This document shows, piece after piece, positions 17,634 through 27,200 of a stretch of DNA of 64,000 nt. The stretch lies in NCBI RefSeq assembly GCF_031127815.1, contig NZ_JARXHY010000010.1, positions 1 to 64,000 of the forward strand, given 5' to 3'. The notes under the pieces are model-generated. The model saw nothing but the letters and a program-made list of their open reading frames with translations. It was not told the origin of the DNA and made no database searches. The position numbers and the translations under genes were made by a program. The DNA comes from Pelagicoccus sp. SDUM812003 (GTDB lineage Bacteria; Verrucomicrobiota; Verrucomicrobiia; Opitutales; Opitutaceae). Every line of letters starts with the position of its first letter. The first letter of the stretch is position 1.

Positions 17634-19388
17634 TCAATGGCTTTTCTGGATGGAGAAGGAAGGGGACAGGTTTTCAATGTCTTCGATTCGACTGTCTCGA
17701 ATGATCAAGTCTCCCTGCGCATCGCTTCTTATGAACAAGTCGGCAGCCCCATCGACCCTGATGCCAGAATTGAAAATGCGTACCGATTTCAGACTCGTGT
17801 CCGATAGCGTTCCTTCGCCCTTTTCCGCTCCAGGGGCGACGATGGTGAATCCTTCCGAGATACTATCGCGGATCACCATATCGCGAATCGCCAGGCCGGA
17901 GATACGCTTTCGATCCATACAGATCTGAAAGGAGCCCCGCCAAGCCCAGCCATGGTCGTATCCACCACAGCGCAACAGTTCGTTACCCTCCACCAGCGTG
18001 GTTCCGCTAAAGTTGTTGTCGATACCGCGCTCCGGGTCCGATGTTGGAAAGGTAGTGCTAATCAAGATACCACACCCGGTACCAATGTCGACGAATCGAC
18101 AGTTTTCCACTCGATTGTTCGCTCCTCCGTAAACAGAGGCTCCGTTAGCCAGAAATGTTAGCTGCCCCGTCGAGCGGCGAATCACGTTGTTGCCCGGCAC
18201 CACGCAGTCATCCACGTAGCCCTGATCGAATGCCGCCGGCCAAATCGCGTAGCAATCGTCTCCCGTGCCGCGAGCGCTGCAATTGTCGACAACCGAATCC
18301 GTGGTTCCCACGCAGAAGTTCGTACCATCGGCCAATAGGTTACGGAATCGGCATCCTTCTATCGCAACGCCCCTGCCATTATAGACCCAGACGCCGACTT
18401 TCGTATGCTCTATCCAAATACGCTCAATCGTCGCGTCGCTGCAACCTGAGCCGATAACGCCGTCATTCGCTTCCTGGTCATTCCGGTAGTTGAGCTCTCC
18501 TACAATCGCGAAATCCGCCAGTTGACAATTCTCACCTGTCAGTTTGAAGCGCACGCGCCGATCGGCTTGGCTGTATAAATCTTTATCACCGACAAAGGTC
18601 GTGTGCCACATGCCTGAACCTTGAATACGATCTCCGTCGGTCAACACGATGTCACGCGTGATCTTGAAATCTCCCTCAGGCACAAAAACGCTCGCTCCCA
18701 CGCTACGGGCCTCTTGCAAACAGTCTAGCAAGGCCTGAGTGTCGTCGGTCACGCCATCGCCTTTCGCCCCGAACGCTCGCACGGAGATTGCTCCATCTGG
18801 CTTGGGCAATGGGGCTGGAACAGGTTCCAAATCGACAATATCGACAATGCAGGGCACTCCGTCCGAAATCGATTTCTGTATACGTACGGTATCGCCTATC
18901 TTGATATCCAGACCCTTCACACGCATTTCATCGTAAGCGTTTCTCGGCTTGCCTTTCTCTGGATCATTAGAAAACGGATACACACCATACAGCCACGAAT
19001 TCCGCGAGCTCAGCGATAGGTCGCGAACCGACCTTCCGTTAACATGAAGCTCCACCTCCGATTCGAGTCCGCCTCCCTCTGGAGCGTCCGGCAGGCTAAA
19101 TCGCAGCACGACTCCTTGAGCTTCGATAGTCGCCTCGAACTCCACATAGTCGCCAGCTTCCTGCAACTCGACGTAGCGTTGAGCCGAAGATTCCGTTTCG
19201 ATCGTATGCGGCTGATAGTTCGGCCCGAAGATCGCCCCATTCGTCACCATCGACTCAGCTTCATAACTGACCCATGGGAGTTCAGCTCCTATTTGATCGC
19301 CGCTCGCAAACGCTACGCAATTCGCGACGACGAGGATACCCGCAACGGAAAGCCGCATAGCTCTCTCAAAGTTTCGTTTCGTATTCAT
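17634..19388 (-). CDS. GH87-type alpha-1,3-glucanase (mycodextranase-like), secreted
   Basis: This 584-residue protein has a signal peptide (residues 1-29). Residues about 36-190 form a CBM6/35-like beta-sandwich of the type that precedes GH87 catalytic domains (YEAESMVTNG, GDYVEFEA, VVLRFSLPDAPEGGG, SWLYGVYPF, YDEMRVKG). Residues 200-580 form a right-handed beta-helix beginning ISVRAFGAKGDGVTDDTQ. The likely catalytic acids are Asp354 (LLADGTN), Asp377 and Asp378 (GTGDDCYAIWP). Their +23/+24 spacing equals that of the Asp triad I recall for characterised GH87 alpha-1,3-glucanases. It would cut alpha-1,3-glucan, or mixed alpha-1,3/1,4-glucan, outside the cytoplasm. It starts 6 bases after the GH65 gene. 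Family alternatives are other pectate-lyase-like beta-helix enzymes (GH28, GH55), which lack this N-terminal module. Confidence 0.82.
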   Translation of the reverse strand: MNTKRNFERAMRLSVAGILVVANCVAFASGDQIGAELPWVSYEAESMVTNGAIFGPNYQPHTIETESSAQRYVELQEAGDYVEFEATIEAQGVVLRFSLPDAPEGGGLESEVELHVNGRSVRDLSLSSRNSWLYGVYPFSNDPEKGKPRNAYDEMRVKGLDIKIGDTVRIQKSISDGVPCIVDIVDLEPVPAPLPKPDGAISVRAFGAKGDGVTDDTQALLDCLQEARSVGASVFVPEGDFKITRDIVLTDGDRIQGSGMWHTTFVGDKDLYSQADRRVRFKLTGENCQLADFAIVGELNYRNDQEANDGVIGSGCSDATIERIWIEHTKVGVWVYNGRGVAIEGCRFRNLLADGTNFCVGTTDSVVDNCSARGTGDDCYAIWPAAFDQGYVDDCVVPGNNVIRRSTGQLTFLANGASVYGGANNRVENCRFVDIGTGCGILISTTFPTSDPERGIDNNFSGTTLVEGNELLRCGGYDHGWAWRGSFQICMDRKRISGLAIRDMVIRDSISEGFTIVAPGAEKGEGTLSDTSLKSVRIFNSGIRVDGAADLFIRSDAQGDLIIRDSRIEDIENLSPSFSIQKSH

Positions 19389-19394
19389 ATTTTG

Positions 19395-21710
19395 CTAACA
19401 CGCTCCCTCCAGAGCGTTTTCCTGGATTTCCGTCAAAACGCTCGAACCCGGGCTACAAGTCACTTCTCGTCCCGCCACCAGCACTCGATGCGTGTTCCGA
19501 TTCTTAGGCGAGGAGCTGACAATCACTTCGCGTCGGGTGATCGTTATCACGAACTGTTCGCCTCGATAGGAGATCGGGATCTGCATCCTCTTCCATTTCT
19601 TGAAAAGCCTCGGCGTTATCGACAGACCACGTTCCGTGACCTGTAGACCTGCGAATCCAAACACCGCAGTCATCCAGGCTCCCCCGTTCGCCGCAGGGTG
19701 GGATCCGCCGATGAAGATCGTGCCTGCATAGAGCTTGTAGTTCCCTTCCAGATCCACCTTAGCGGTCTTGAGAAAATAGCGATAGGCGAAATCGCATTCT
19801 CCAAACTCGAGGGCCACCAGAGCGTAGGCGCAGGCGCTCAAACTGGATCCGTGCTCGGTTCGTTGCTCGTAGTACTTCCAGTTCGCTTCCTTCACCTTGG
19901 CGTCATATCGGTCCCTGAAAAGGGTCAACATCATCACCACGTCGGCCTGCTTGATTATCTGGGTCGGCACCGCAACCCCTTGCCCTGCTCCCCAGTATTC
20001 ATTCGGATGGACCAGTTGACCTTTAACCTCCTCCAATGTGGCGTCACGCAGTTTCCAATATCCGTCGAACTGCTCGATCAAGGAGGTCGTTTCATCCGGC
20101 CGCGGCACGTAGAGTAGCTTCGCCACTTCAGCAAATTCCACTAGCTCGCTTTCGATGTCCAAACGGGAAAGCAATTCTTCCAAGAATTCTGGATACGTCG
20201 CTCGGAGATGCTCGACTGCTTTCAACGCGATATCGAAAGTCTCCTTTGCCACCTGGTTCGTGAACGCGTTGTTGTTAACGCGTTCGTGATACTCGTCAGG
20301 GCCGATCACATCGAGGAGCTCGTATCGATTCTTGTCTTTCTTGAAATAGGCGTAGGACGCATAGAATCGAGCGCACTCGAGCATCACTTCGGCGCCTCCC
20401 TCTAGCAGCAGCGAATCATCGCCCGTATGCTCAAAGTACCTCCAAAAAGCGATCGCCACATCTCCGCTGATATGAATTTGCTTATCGCGAAAATGCGTTC
20501 GCAGCTCCCGACCGGTCACTGGATCGCCCACGTTGAAATAGCTGCACGCGTCGTCCCCAGTTTCCTGGCTCTCCCAGGCGTAGAAGGCGCCTCGAAAGCC
20601 TGGCCCTTCGGAACGCGCCTTTCGTCGGGCTCCTTCCAAAGTCCGAATCCGATAACGCAAGAGATCCCTCGCCACGCTCGGATTCGTGTGCAAGTAAAAC
20701 GGATACATGAACATCTCCGTATCCCAGAACACCGCCCCTTTGTAAACCTGTCCCGAAAGCGCCCGAGCAGGGATTGAGTTGCCGCTCCCCCGCACCGGCG
20801 CCACCATAAGCAGCTGCAAGATGCTATACCTCAATGCGAGCTGAGCGTCGTCATCCCCTTCCAGCACCACATCGCTGCGAAGCCATCGCTCCGCCCACTC
20901 CTGCTGATGATCTCGAAGGCAGCGATCATATCCCTGGCGACATGCTTCTCGAGCGATCGCTAAAGCCGTCCGTGGCACACTTTCTCCAAGCTTGTCCTTT
21001 TCGCATACCACCGCGAAGTACTTATCGAACGAATACACCTCGCCGGCTTGAGTTTCCCATTCGATCACCCGTAGATTAAGCTGATCTTCGACCTCGTAGA
21101 CTTCTTTTCCGAACGGACAATGCAGCGCTTCCGCCACCGTCAATTGCTGACCGGTCTCCTGTGTCCAGGCGTTCACCAGCAAGGCATCATCGTTTTTGGA
21201 AAACACCTGATCAACCAGATGCGGCCCATTCAAATCCCAGATCTTTCCGTCGATTCCAGTCCGAACGACAACCTTCGCATCCTGATCGCAGGATATAGAA
21301 AAACGAATGACGCACAGGTTCGGCGTCACGGAACTCAGGAAGCGTTTGGATCGGATCGTCACCCGTTTGGTCCCAAGCTTGAAACACGTTTCACGTTCGA
21401 ACTCCGCCCGATGGAAATCGAGCCTCTGGCGATGGGAAGCAACTTCGCTTGTCAAGACGCCCACTGGACTGCCGTCGATCTCCACCGACGTGTATCCACC
21501 GTTTGGAGCATTCACAGGCTCTCTCCAAGCGTCGCCCACCTGGTCGAAGAGCCCAGCGATGGTCACGCCCACCTGCTGTTCGCTACGGTATTCATCGAGC
21601 GTGCCTCGATACCCCATGTATCCATTGCTAATCTGGTATTGCGTACCGAGACGCATCACGCTCTGAGCGTCGCCCTCGATCTCTGAAGAGTTTATTTCCC
21701 ACAATTTCAT
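19395..21710 (-). CDS. GH65 disaccharide phosphorylase (maltose/nigerose/kojibiose type)
   Basis: This 771-residue cytoplasmic enzyme belongs to glycoside hydrolase family 65, inverting phosphorylases that cleave an alpha-linked glucose disaccharide with phosphate to glucose and beta-glucose-1-phosphate. The N-terminal beta-sandwich begins ISNGYMGYRGTLDEY. The catalytic (alpha/alpha)6 barrel includes GAVFWDTEMFMYPFY (about 325-339) and the general-acid motif VIGPDEYHERVNNNAFTN with Glu473. A C-terminal beta domain follows. No signal peptide is present. The linkage specificity (alpha-1,4, 1,3, 1,2 or 1,1) cannot be read directly; the GH87 neighbour favours nigerose (alpha-1,3). It starts 3 bases after the transporter stop, so the genes are tightly linked, and the beta-phosphoglucomutase gene fits its product. 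Confidence 0.92.
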   Translation of the reverse strand: MKLWEINSSEIEGDAQSVMRLGTQYQISNGYMGYRGTLDEYRSEQQVGVTIAGLFDQVGDAWREPVNAPNGGYTSVEIDGSPVGVLTSEVASHRQRLDFHRAEFERETCFKLGTKRVTIRSKRFLSSVTPNLCVIRFSISCDQDAKVVVRTGIDGKIWDLNGPHLVDQVFSKNDDALLVNAWTQETGQQLTVAEALHCPFGKEVYEVEDQLNLRVIEWETQAGEVYSFDKYFAVVCEKDKLGESVPRTALAIAREACRQGYDRCLRDHQQEWAERWLRSDVVLEGDDDAQLALRYSILQLLMVAPVRGSGNSIPARALSGQVYKGAVFWDTEMFMYPFYLHTNPSVARDLLRYRIRTLEGARRKARSEGPGFRGAFYAWESQETGDDACSYFNVGDPVTGRELRTHFRDKQIHISGDVAIAFWRYFEHTGDDSLLLEGGAEVMLECARFYASYAYFKKDKNRYELLDVIGPDEYHERVNNNAFTNQVAKETFDIALKAVEHLRATYPEFLEELLSRLDIESELVEFAEVAKLLYVPRPDETTSLIEQFDGYWKLRDATLEEVKGQLVHPNEYWGAGQGVAVPTQIIKQADVVMMLTLFRDRYDAKVKEANWKYYEQRTEHGSSLSACAYALVALEFGECDFAYRYFLKTAKVDLEGNYKLYAGTIFIGGSHPAANGGAWMTAVFGFAGLQVTERGLSITPRLFKKWKRMQIPISYRGEQFVITITRREVIVSSSPKNRNTHRVLVAGREVTCSPGSSVLTEIQENALEGAC

Positions 21711-21713
21711 GTG

Positions 21714-23258
21714 TTAGATGCTCGGTTGAGACTTTTCATCTTTGACGCGCAGCATCAGCAACGCTGCCAACACCATGGACGCGCCACCGAGCGCCAAAGC
21801 GAATATGGGTTGTCCGCCAAACAGGGTTCGCACTAGCAATCCCAAGACTGCAGCTGCCAGTATTTGCGGAATCACAATGAAGAAGTTGAACAGGCCCATA
21901 TAGATCCCCATCTTGCGATACGGCACCACACTGCTGAGAATCGCATACGGCAACGTCAGCAGACTGGCCCAGGCGATACCGAGTCCAATCATGGATATGA
22001 TCAGCAGCTTGGGATCGCGAAAGAGATACATCGACGCAAGACCTGCTCCGCCCAAGACGAGACAAACCATATGCGTCTTCACACGGCTGATACGCTTGGC
22101 CATCACCGGAAGGAGAAATGCCACGAGAGCAGCCACCCCGTTGTAGACCGACATCAGCACGCCGACCCAATTGGCTCCCTGATTGTAAGCTACCGACTGC
22201 GGATCGCTGCTGCCGAAGTGGTGGCTGGTCACGGCAGCGGTCGAGTAGATGAAAAAGGAGAACAAAGCGAACCAGGTGAACATCTGGGCCAATGCCAGCT
22301 GCCGCATGGGACCGGGCATGTTGTTAAAGTCATAAATCATCTCGACCAGTCCGCGCTTTTTGCCATTACGGTAGCGCCACGCAGCTAGAAGCTGAAGCCC
22401 GCCATAAGCGCTGAGCCCGAAAGACAAGATAAAGAGCCCCTTATCCCACGAAAGCTCTTCGATCAAAAAACTGAATACAAAACCAATTGCCACCAGGCAG
22501 CTTCCCACGAGAGTGTAAAGCTTCTGGTTCAACTGGATCGCATCGTCACTCGCAGCGTTCTCCTCATCCTTCCCATGAAAGGCCTCCTGCTCTTCAGGCG
22601 AGTACTCCCTCACCGAGAAGATCGTCCAGAGAACGGTGGCTAGATAGACGATCCCCCCGAGGCTGAAGGACCATTTCACCGAATCCGGAACAACTCCTTC
22701 GGGAGCGGTGTTCGCGATATTGAATACATTGGTCAGCAACCAGGGCATGAGAGAGCCAACCACCGAGCTCGCTCCGATGAAAAAGGTTTGCACCGCGAAG
22801 CCTGCTGTTCGCTGCTCGTCTGGAAGCATGTCGCCCACGAACGCCCTCATCGGCTCCATGGTGATGTTGATCGATGCGTCCAACATCCAAAGCATGCCTG
22901 CGGCGAACCAGAGCGTCGGCGAGTTTGGCATGACCAGCAGTCCCAGCGAAGCGAGCAGCGCTCCGATGAGAAAATACGGTTTTCGGCGACCGAGCCGGTT
23001 CCAGGTCTTATCCGACATGTATCCGACAATTGGTTGCACGACCAAACCTGTCACCGGTCCCGCAATCCAAAGAATGGGGATGTCGTCGATCGCCGCGCCG
23101 AGCGTTTCGAAGATGCGACTGACGTTGGCGTTCTGCAAGGCGAAGCCGAACTGGATGCCCACATAGCCGAAGCTCATATTCCAGAGCTGCCAGAAGTTCA
23201 GGAGCGGCTTGCGTCTCGCAGGCGCCGCCGATTGAGGGAGGACCGCGGACTTAGACAT
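21714..23258 (-). CDS. MFS sugar transporter (GPH/SLC45-like)
   Basis: This 514-residue inner-membrane protein has about 12 hydrophobic helices. It resembles the disaccharide importers of the GPH/SLC45-like MFS branch found in operons for maltose-type sugars: [22 protein letters not shown] at the N-terminus, [19 protein letters not shown], and the loop motif [15 protein letters not shown] between helices 2 and 3. A charged cytoplasmic loop around residues 215-240 separates the two halves. It is predicted to import the oligosaccharide released by the extracytoplasmic hydrolases. Its start overlaps the end of the HAD-phosphomutase gene by 8 bases and it ends 3 bases before the GH65 gene, so co-translation is likely. 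Confidence 0.9.
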   Translation of the reverse strand: MSKSAVLPQSAAPARRKPLLNFWQLWNMSFGYVGIQFGFALQNANVSRIFETLGAAIDDIPILWIAGPVTGLVVQPIVGYMSDKTWNRLGRRKPYFLIGALLASLGLLVMPNSPTLWFAAGMLWMLDASINITMEPMRAFVGDMLPDEQRTAGFAVQTFFIGASSVVGSLMPWLLTNVFNIANTAPEGVVPDSVKWSFSLGGIVYLATVLWTIFSVREYSPEEQEAFHGKDEENAASDDAIQLNQKLYTLVGSCLVAIGFVFSFLIEELSWDKGLFILSFGLSAYGGLQLLAAWRYRNGKKRGLVEMIYDFNNMPGPMRQLALAQMFTWFALFSFFIYSTAAVTSHHFGSSDPQSVAYNQGANWVGVLMSVYNGVAALVAFLLPVMAKRISRVKTHMVCLVLGGAGLASMYLFRDPKLLIISMIGLGIAWASLLTLPYAILSSVVPYRKMGIYMGLFNFFIVIPQILAAAVLGLLVRTLFGGQPIFALALGGASMVLAALLMLRVKDEKSQPSI

Positions 23259-24078
23259 GAGGCTTCCTTTCGATCACGTAGTCGTTGAGCGTCTCCGGAC
23301 TGAGGCAGGCGAGGTCGTTTACCACGACATTCGCGCCGCCTTCACGCAATTCCGCCTCGTTGTCCTCCCGAGCGAGCCCCAGAGTCAGGGCGAACCCACC
23401 TCGTGATCCTGCCTGCACACCAGAGACCGCGTCCTCGACGACAATCGCACGCGAGGGATCGATGCCGAGACAGAAAGCTGCAGTGGTGAAGATATCGGGT
23501 TCAGGCTTTCCCTTCAGTCCCAGTTTCGCGGATACAATTCCATCGACTACCGTCTCGAAGAGTTCCTCGACTCCCGACTTCGAAAGAATTAGGTCCGCAT
23601 TTCGACTCGATGTGGCGAGCCCGATCCGCACCCCTTGCTGACGAAGCTGGTGGATGAGTGATAGGGTGGAGTCGTAAAGACCGACGCCATCGAGGGCGAT
23701 GACCTCATTGAAGACCTCGTTTTTCCGATTTCCCACCGCGCAAACGGTTTCGAACCCCGGAGCATCAGCCGACTTGCCAAACGGCAGCTCAATACCCCGC
23801 GACTTAAGGAAGGCATCCACACCTTGATAACGCGGACGCCCATCGACATGGGCGAGATAGTCCTGCGGGTGCTCGAAAGGACGATGCGCCTCACCAGTCG
23901 CCTCCGAACGAGCGCGGAGGAACTCGTCGAAGGTCCTTTTCCAGGCGTTGGCGTGCGCTGACGCGGTCCTGGTGACGACGCCATCCATATCGAAGATGAC
24001 CGCCTCGTATTCCAAGGGCGTCTTTGGGGAGCAGCAAGACGGCTGGGGTTGGGCCTGTATATGGTCTTTGGATACCAT
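23251..24078 (-). CDS. Beta-phosphoglucomutase-like HAD protein
   Basis: The ATG at 24078 is chosen (275 residues); a longer frame extends to 24246 but adds a sequence unlike the family. The HAD nucleophile Asp30 and acid/base Asp32 lie in VIFDMDGVVTRT. The helical cap carries the extended beta-PGM motif HPQDYLAHVDGRPRYQGV and, later, VGNRKN. The core motifs ATSSRN, GKPEPDIF and VVEDAVSGVQAG follow. The family converts beta-glucose-1-phosphate to glucose-6-phosphate, exactly the product of the GH65 phosphorylase two genes downstream. A 179-base gap separates it from the TonB receptor gene, and its tail overlaps the transporter gene. No clear ribosome binding site precedes the start, which lies in an AT-rich leader. 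Confidence 0.88.
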   Translation of the reverse strand: MVSKDHIQAQPQPSCCSPKTPLEYEAVIFDMDGVVTRTASAHANAWKRTFDEFLRARSEATGEAHRPFEHPQDYLAHVDGRPRYQGVDAFLKSRGIELPFGKSADAPGFETVCAVGNRKNEVFNEVIALDGVGLYDSTLSLIHQLRQQGVRIGLATSSRNADLILSKSGVEELFETVVDGIVSAKLGLKGKPEPDIFTTAAFCLGIDPSRAIVVEDAVSGVQAGSRGGFALTLGLAREDNEAELREGGANVVVNDLACLSPETLNDYVIERKPHV

Positions 24079-24257
24079 GAAATCTGTTTGATTTGAAAAA
24101 TCGGAAAAAGGAGGATCTCGCAGCACGCCTAAGCTGCGATCGTCTACGCAAAGGCAAGGCTCCACCTCGAGCGGGTCGGAGCCACGCCAAGCGTATTTAT
24201 ACTTCGTATACAGGATGCGTACGGAGAACGATGACTCCGCACACATCGGCTAGCTAT

Positions 24258-27200
24258 CTAGAAGGAGAACGTATTGGAAATGCTCCAAGTGCGGGTCGGC
24301 GCAATACGGTACGCCGCGAAGGTACCGTCCGGTTGCGCGGTGATCGGTATCAAGTCATCACCGCCACTGAAAGCGTTAGAAACGTTCAATTGGATTCTCC
24401 AGTCGAGATTCTCGGAGAGCGTCTTGCCATAACCGACCCACAGGTCGTAGTTCGTTTCTGATGGTCCTTCGATCGGGTCGTCCAGATCGTACTCGACGGT
24501 AGTGGGATCATTAGGATCGCCCGTGGGCGGATAGGCGATGATAACGCTGCTCTGGTAGCGCACGCCGCCACCGAGATTGAGTCCGCTGAACCTGCCATCG
24601 TCGAAGGCGTAATTGGTAACGAGGTTCATGCGCCATTCGCGCAATTCCGGTACTGTCGCGCCTTCCACGAGCTGGGCCAGTCTCCACTCCGAGCCAGGAG
24701 CCCCGACCAGGCCTTCCCCGTCGTACCAATTCTTGCCAGCGGTGACCACGTCTTCCGTACCCCAATAGTGATGCATGCGGCCGAGACCATTTTGCACGCT
24801 GAGGGCTTCGCTCACCAGATTCATGAATTCGCGAATGTTCTCGTTGCCGACATTGAGCCGGCGAGCGTCGGTCTTGCTAGCGTTGAAGGAGATGCGCCAA
24901 TTGTCTGTCGGTTGAGCGCTGAGCTCGTATTCCCAGCCTTCCGAGACGTTGTCTTCGATGATGGTAAACCCATCGGGGACGCTGTAGAAGACTTCGCCGG
25001 TAGACGGGCCAAAATCGCCGAACGTATTGATTCCCCAAGCTTCGTAGAAGCGAGGATCGACCGAGCGTTGAAAAGCGCGAACCGCGTCAAGCACTGCGTG
25101 CTCGAAATTTGGATTCACCACCCAGTTTCCGTCGTCTGAAACGATCGCTCCTGGCTCTGCGGCCAGCTCATCGGTGTAGAAACGATGGTAGTTGTAACGC
25201 ATCGGGAGGCCATCGTCGCCAAACACATCGGTATCGCTTCCCGCCTGGCTCGCGTCGTAACCCCAAGGCAGTATGTTATATTCGAATACGTTCGCGAAGT
25301 TTTGATTCAGCTGCATCCAGTTTCCAATCGAAGCCGCGTTGATTTGCGTACTGGAAGCGTTCGAGTTGGTGGTCTCGTAATGATTGACGCGCAGCGAATA
25401 GCGGCCATCGCGCGTTTCAAGTCTGATCCCCTTATCGACCGTCTTTCCAGAGGGAGCGGGGTGCGGTAGACCGTAAAGATCGACCCGACTGGAGTCCGGC
25501 TTGAAGTTAGTCGACTGATTGTAGTAGAGACTGAGTTCGACAGGCAGCTTTTGTCCGATTTCGCGCAAGCCTGGAATATCCGTCACGTGCGCTACGATCC
25601 CGTAAGATCGAGACTGTACTTCAACTTCCTTGCCCACGCTCGGCAGCTTGTAGCTGCTCGGACTCAAGTCCATGGCCCCACGATCGTTCGCCGCGTCGAA
25701 GTCGTTGGGCGTCATGCTGAAGGCCCAGGACGACGCGTCGTCCTTTCGCCAGCCGTAGGTGGTGACGATGGAACGGTCGAGCCACTTGGACTGCAGGATG
25801 AGCGCTTGAGATTCCGTCTCCGCCTTGTTCAGCGCCGCCGAAGTGGTGAGGCGATCACGATTCGCAGCGGAGGCTTCCACGTCCACGATAGACAGCGGCA
25901 TGCTGGTCCAGCCCACGTAGTTCGCAGGGTTCTCCGACTGGGTGGACAGCTCGTCGCCACTCCCGGGTAGATAAAATCCGTTGATCCATGGCGCTGCCGG
26001 ATCGACGCTACTATTCCAAGTGGAATCGAAGTAGTTGATCGAACCGCTATTCATAGTGAGATCCCCTGATACGACGGGGATGTTGGCGCCTTGCATCGAC
26101 CGCCCGAGCAGGGAATCGCCCAGGTAGACCATCTGCACCGGCGTCATGGCGTTGAAGCGATCCGCTTGGCGACCGGAAAGGGTGTAGAACGCGTCATCGA
26201 AGATGCCATAGCGCTGCCACGCCCGAGCGTCTGTCTCCAACGTTTCCTTACCGAGGAATCCCGTGGCCGTATGCGTTCCAAGGATACGCCCGAGCCAATT
26301 ACCATCACCCTTGTCGAAGTCATACTCGACGAACGCCGTGGCCCGAAGGGCTTCGCGGTCGCGGTCGTTGGAGCGGTTCGACCAGGCGTTGTTCGACGAA
26401 ACGAAGGGACGGCCTACGTTGGGATTAGGCGTACCGTTGGCATAAGGCTCGCCGCCTTCCACCTGGCCCGCGTCCGGCGTGCCGTCGCCATAAACCGCCA
26501 TTGGATCGATCTGTAGGCGAACCTCGCCGGGAAGGAGAGCCTTTTGACCGTTCTCGTACTGCTCGGCGTTGTAGTCGATCGAGTAGCCGACCGTATTCTC
26601 CAAGAAGGTCTGGGAGAAGCTGATATTCGTGACCGAGAAGTCCTGCCACTCGCGTTTGGAATCCCCGTCGATCAGGTTGTTATAGAAGTCGAAGATCGAG
26701 GGATCGGTTATCAGATTGTTCTTCCAAAGGCCGGCCTTCGAATACGGAGCGTTCGCGTTGATCGCCCATTGTCCGGTACCCTGTAGAGACACCCAACCAT
26801 TGTCGGGAATGGCGTCGATACCGCCATCGACGTTTCCATCCGGACCGATTCCGCCGGCGACGAAAGCGCCGATGATGTCGGTAACATACATGCTCTGGCC
26901 GCTGCCATCGAAGAAGACTGCCGGGCCGGGTCGAGCTGCGGGAAACCCGAAGTTCCCGATCACCGGTTCGTAGGCCGGGTTGGCTGGCCCGGAGGCGAGA
27001 TTGACGCGCGACTGCCCATGATTCGCCCGACCGGATAGGTGGTCGTAGGCTTGAAACTGATTGTAGGTGGCCTGATTCAAATCGGTAAACCATGGCGTGA
27101 TCGCGTCCGCCGGGGGAAGGAAGCGCGGATTGTTGCTATCGATGTTTCCCGATTCGAAATTGGCCTTCAGGATCGCATGGGAGCCATTTCTATTCAGGGC

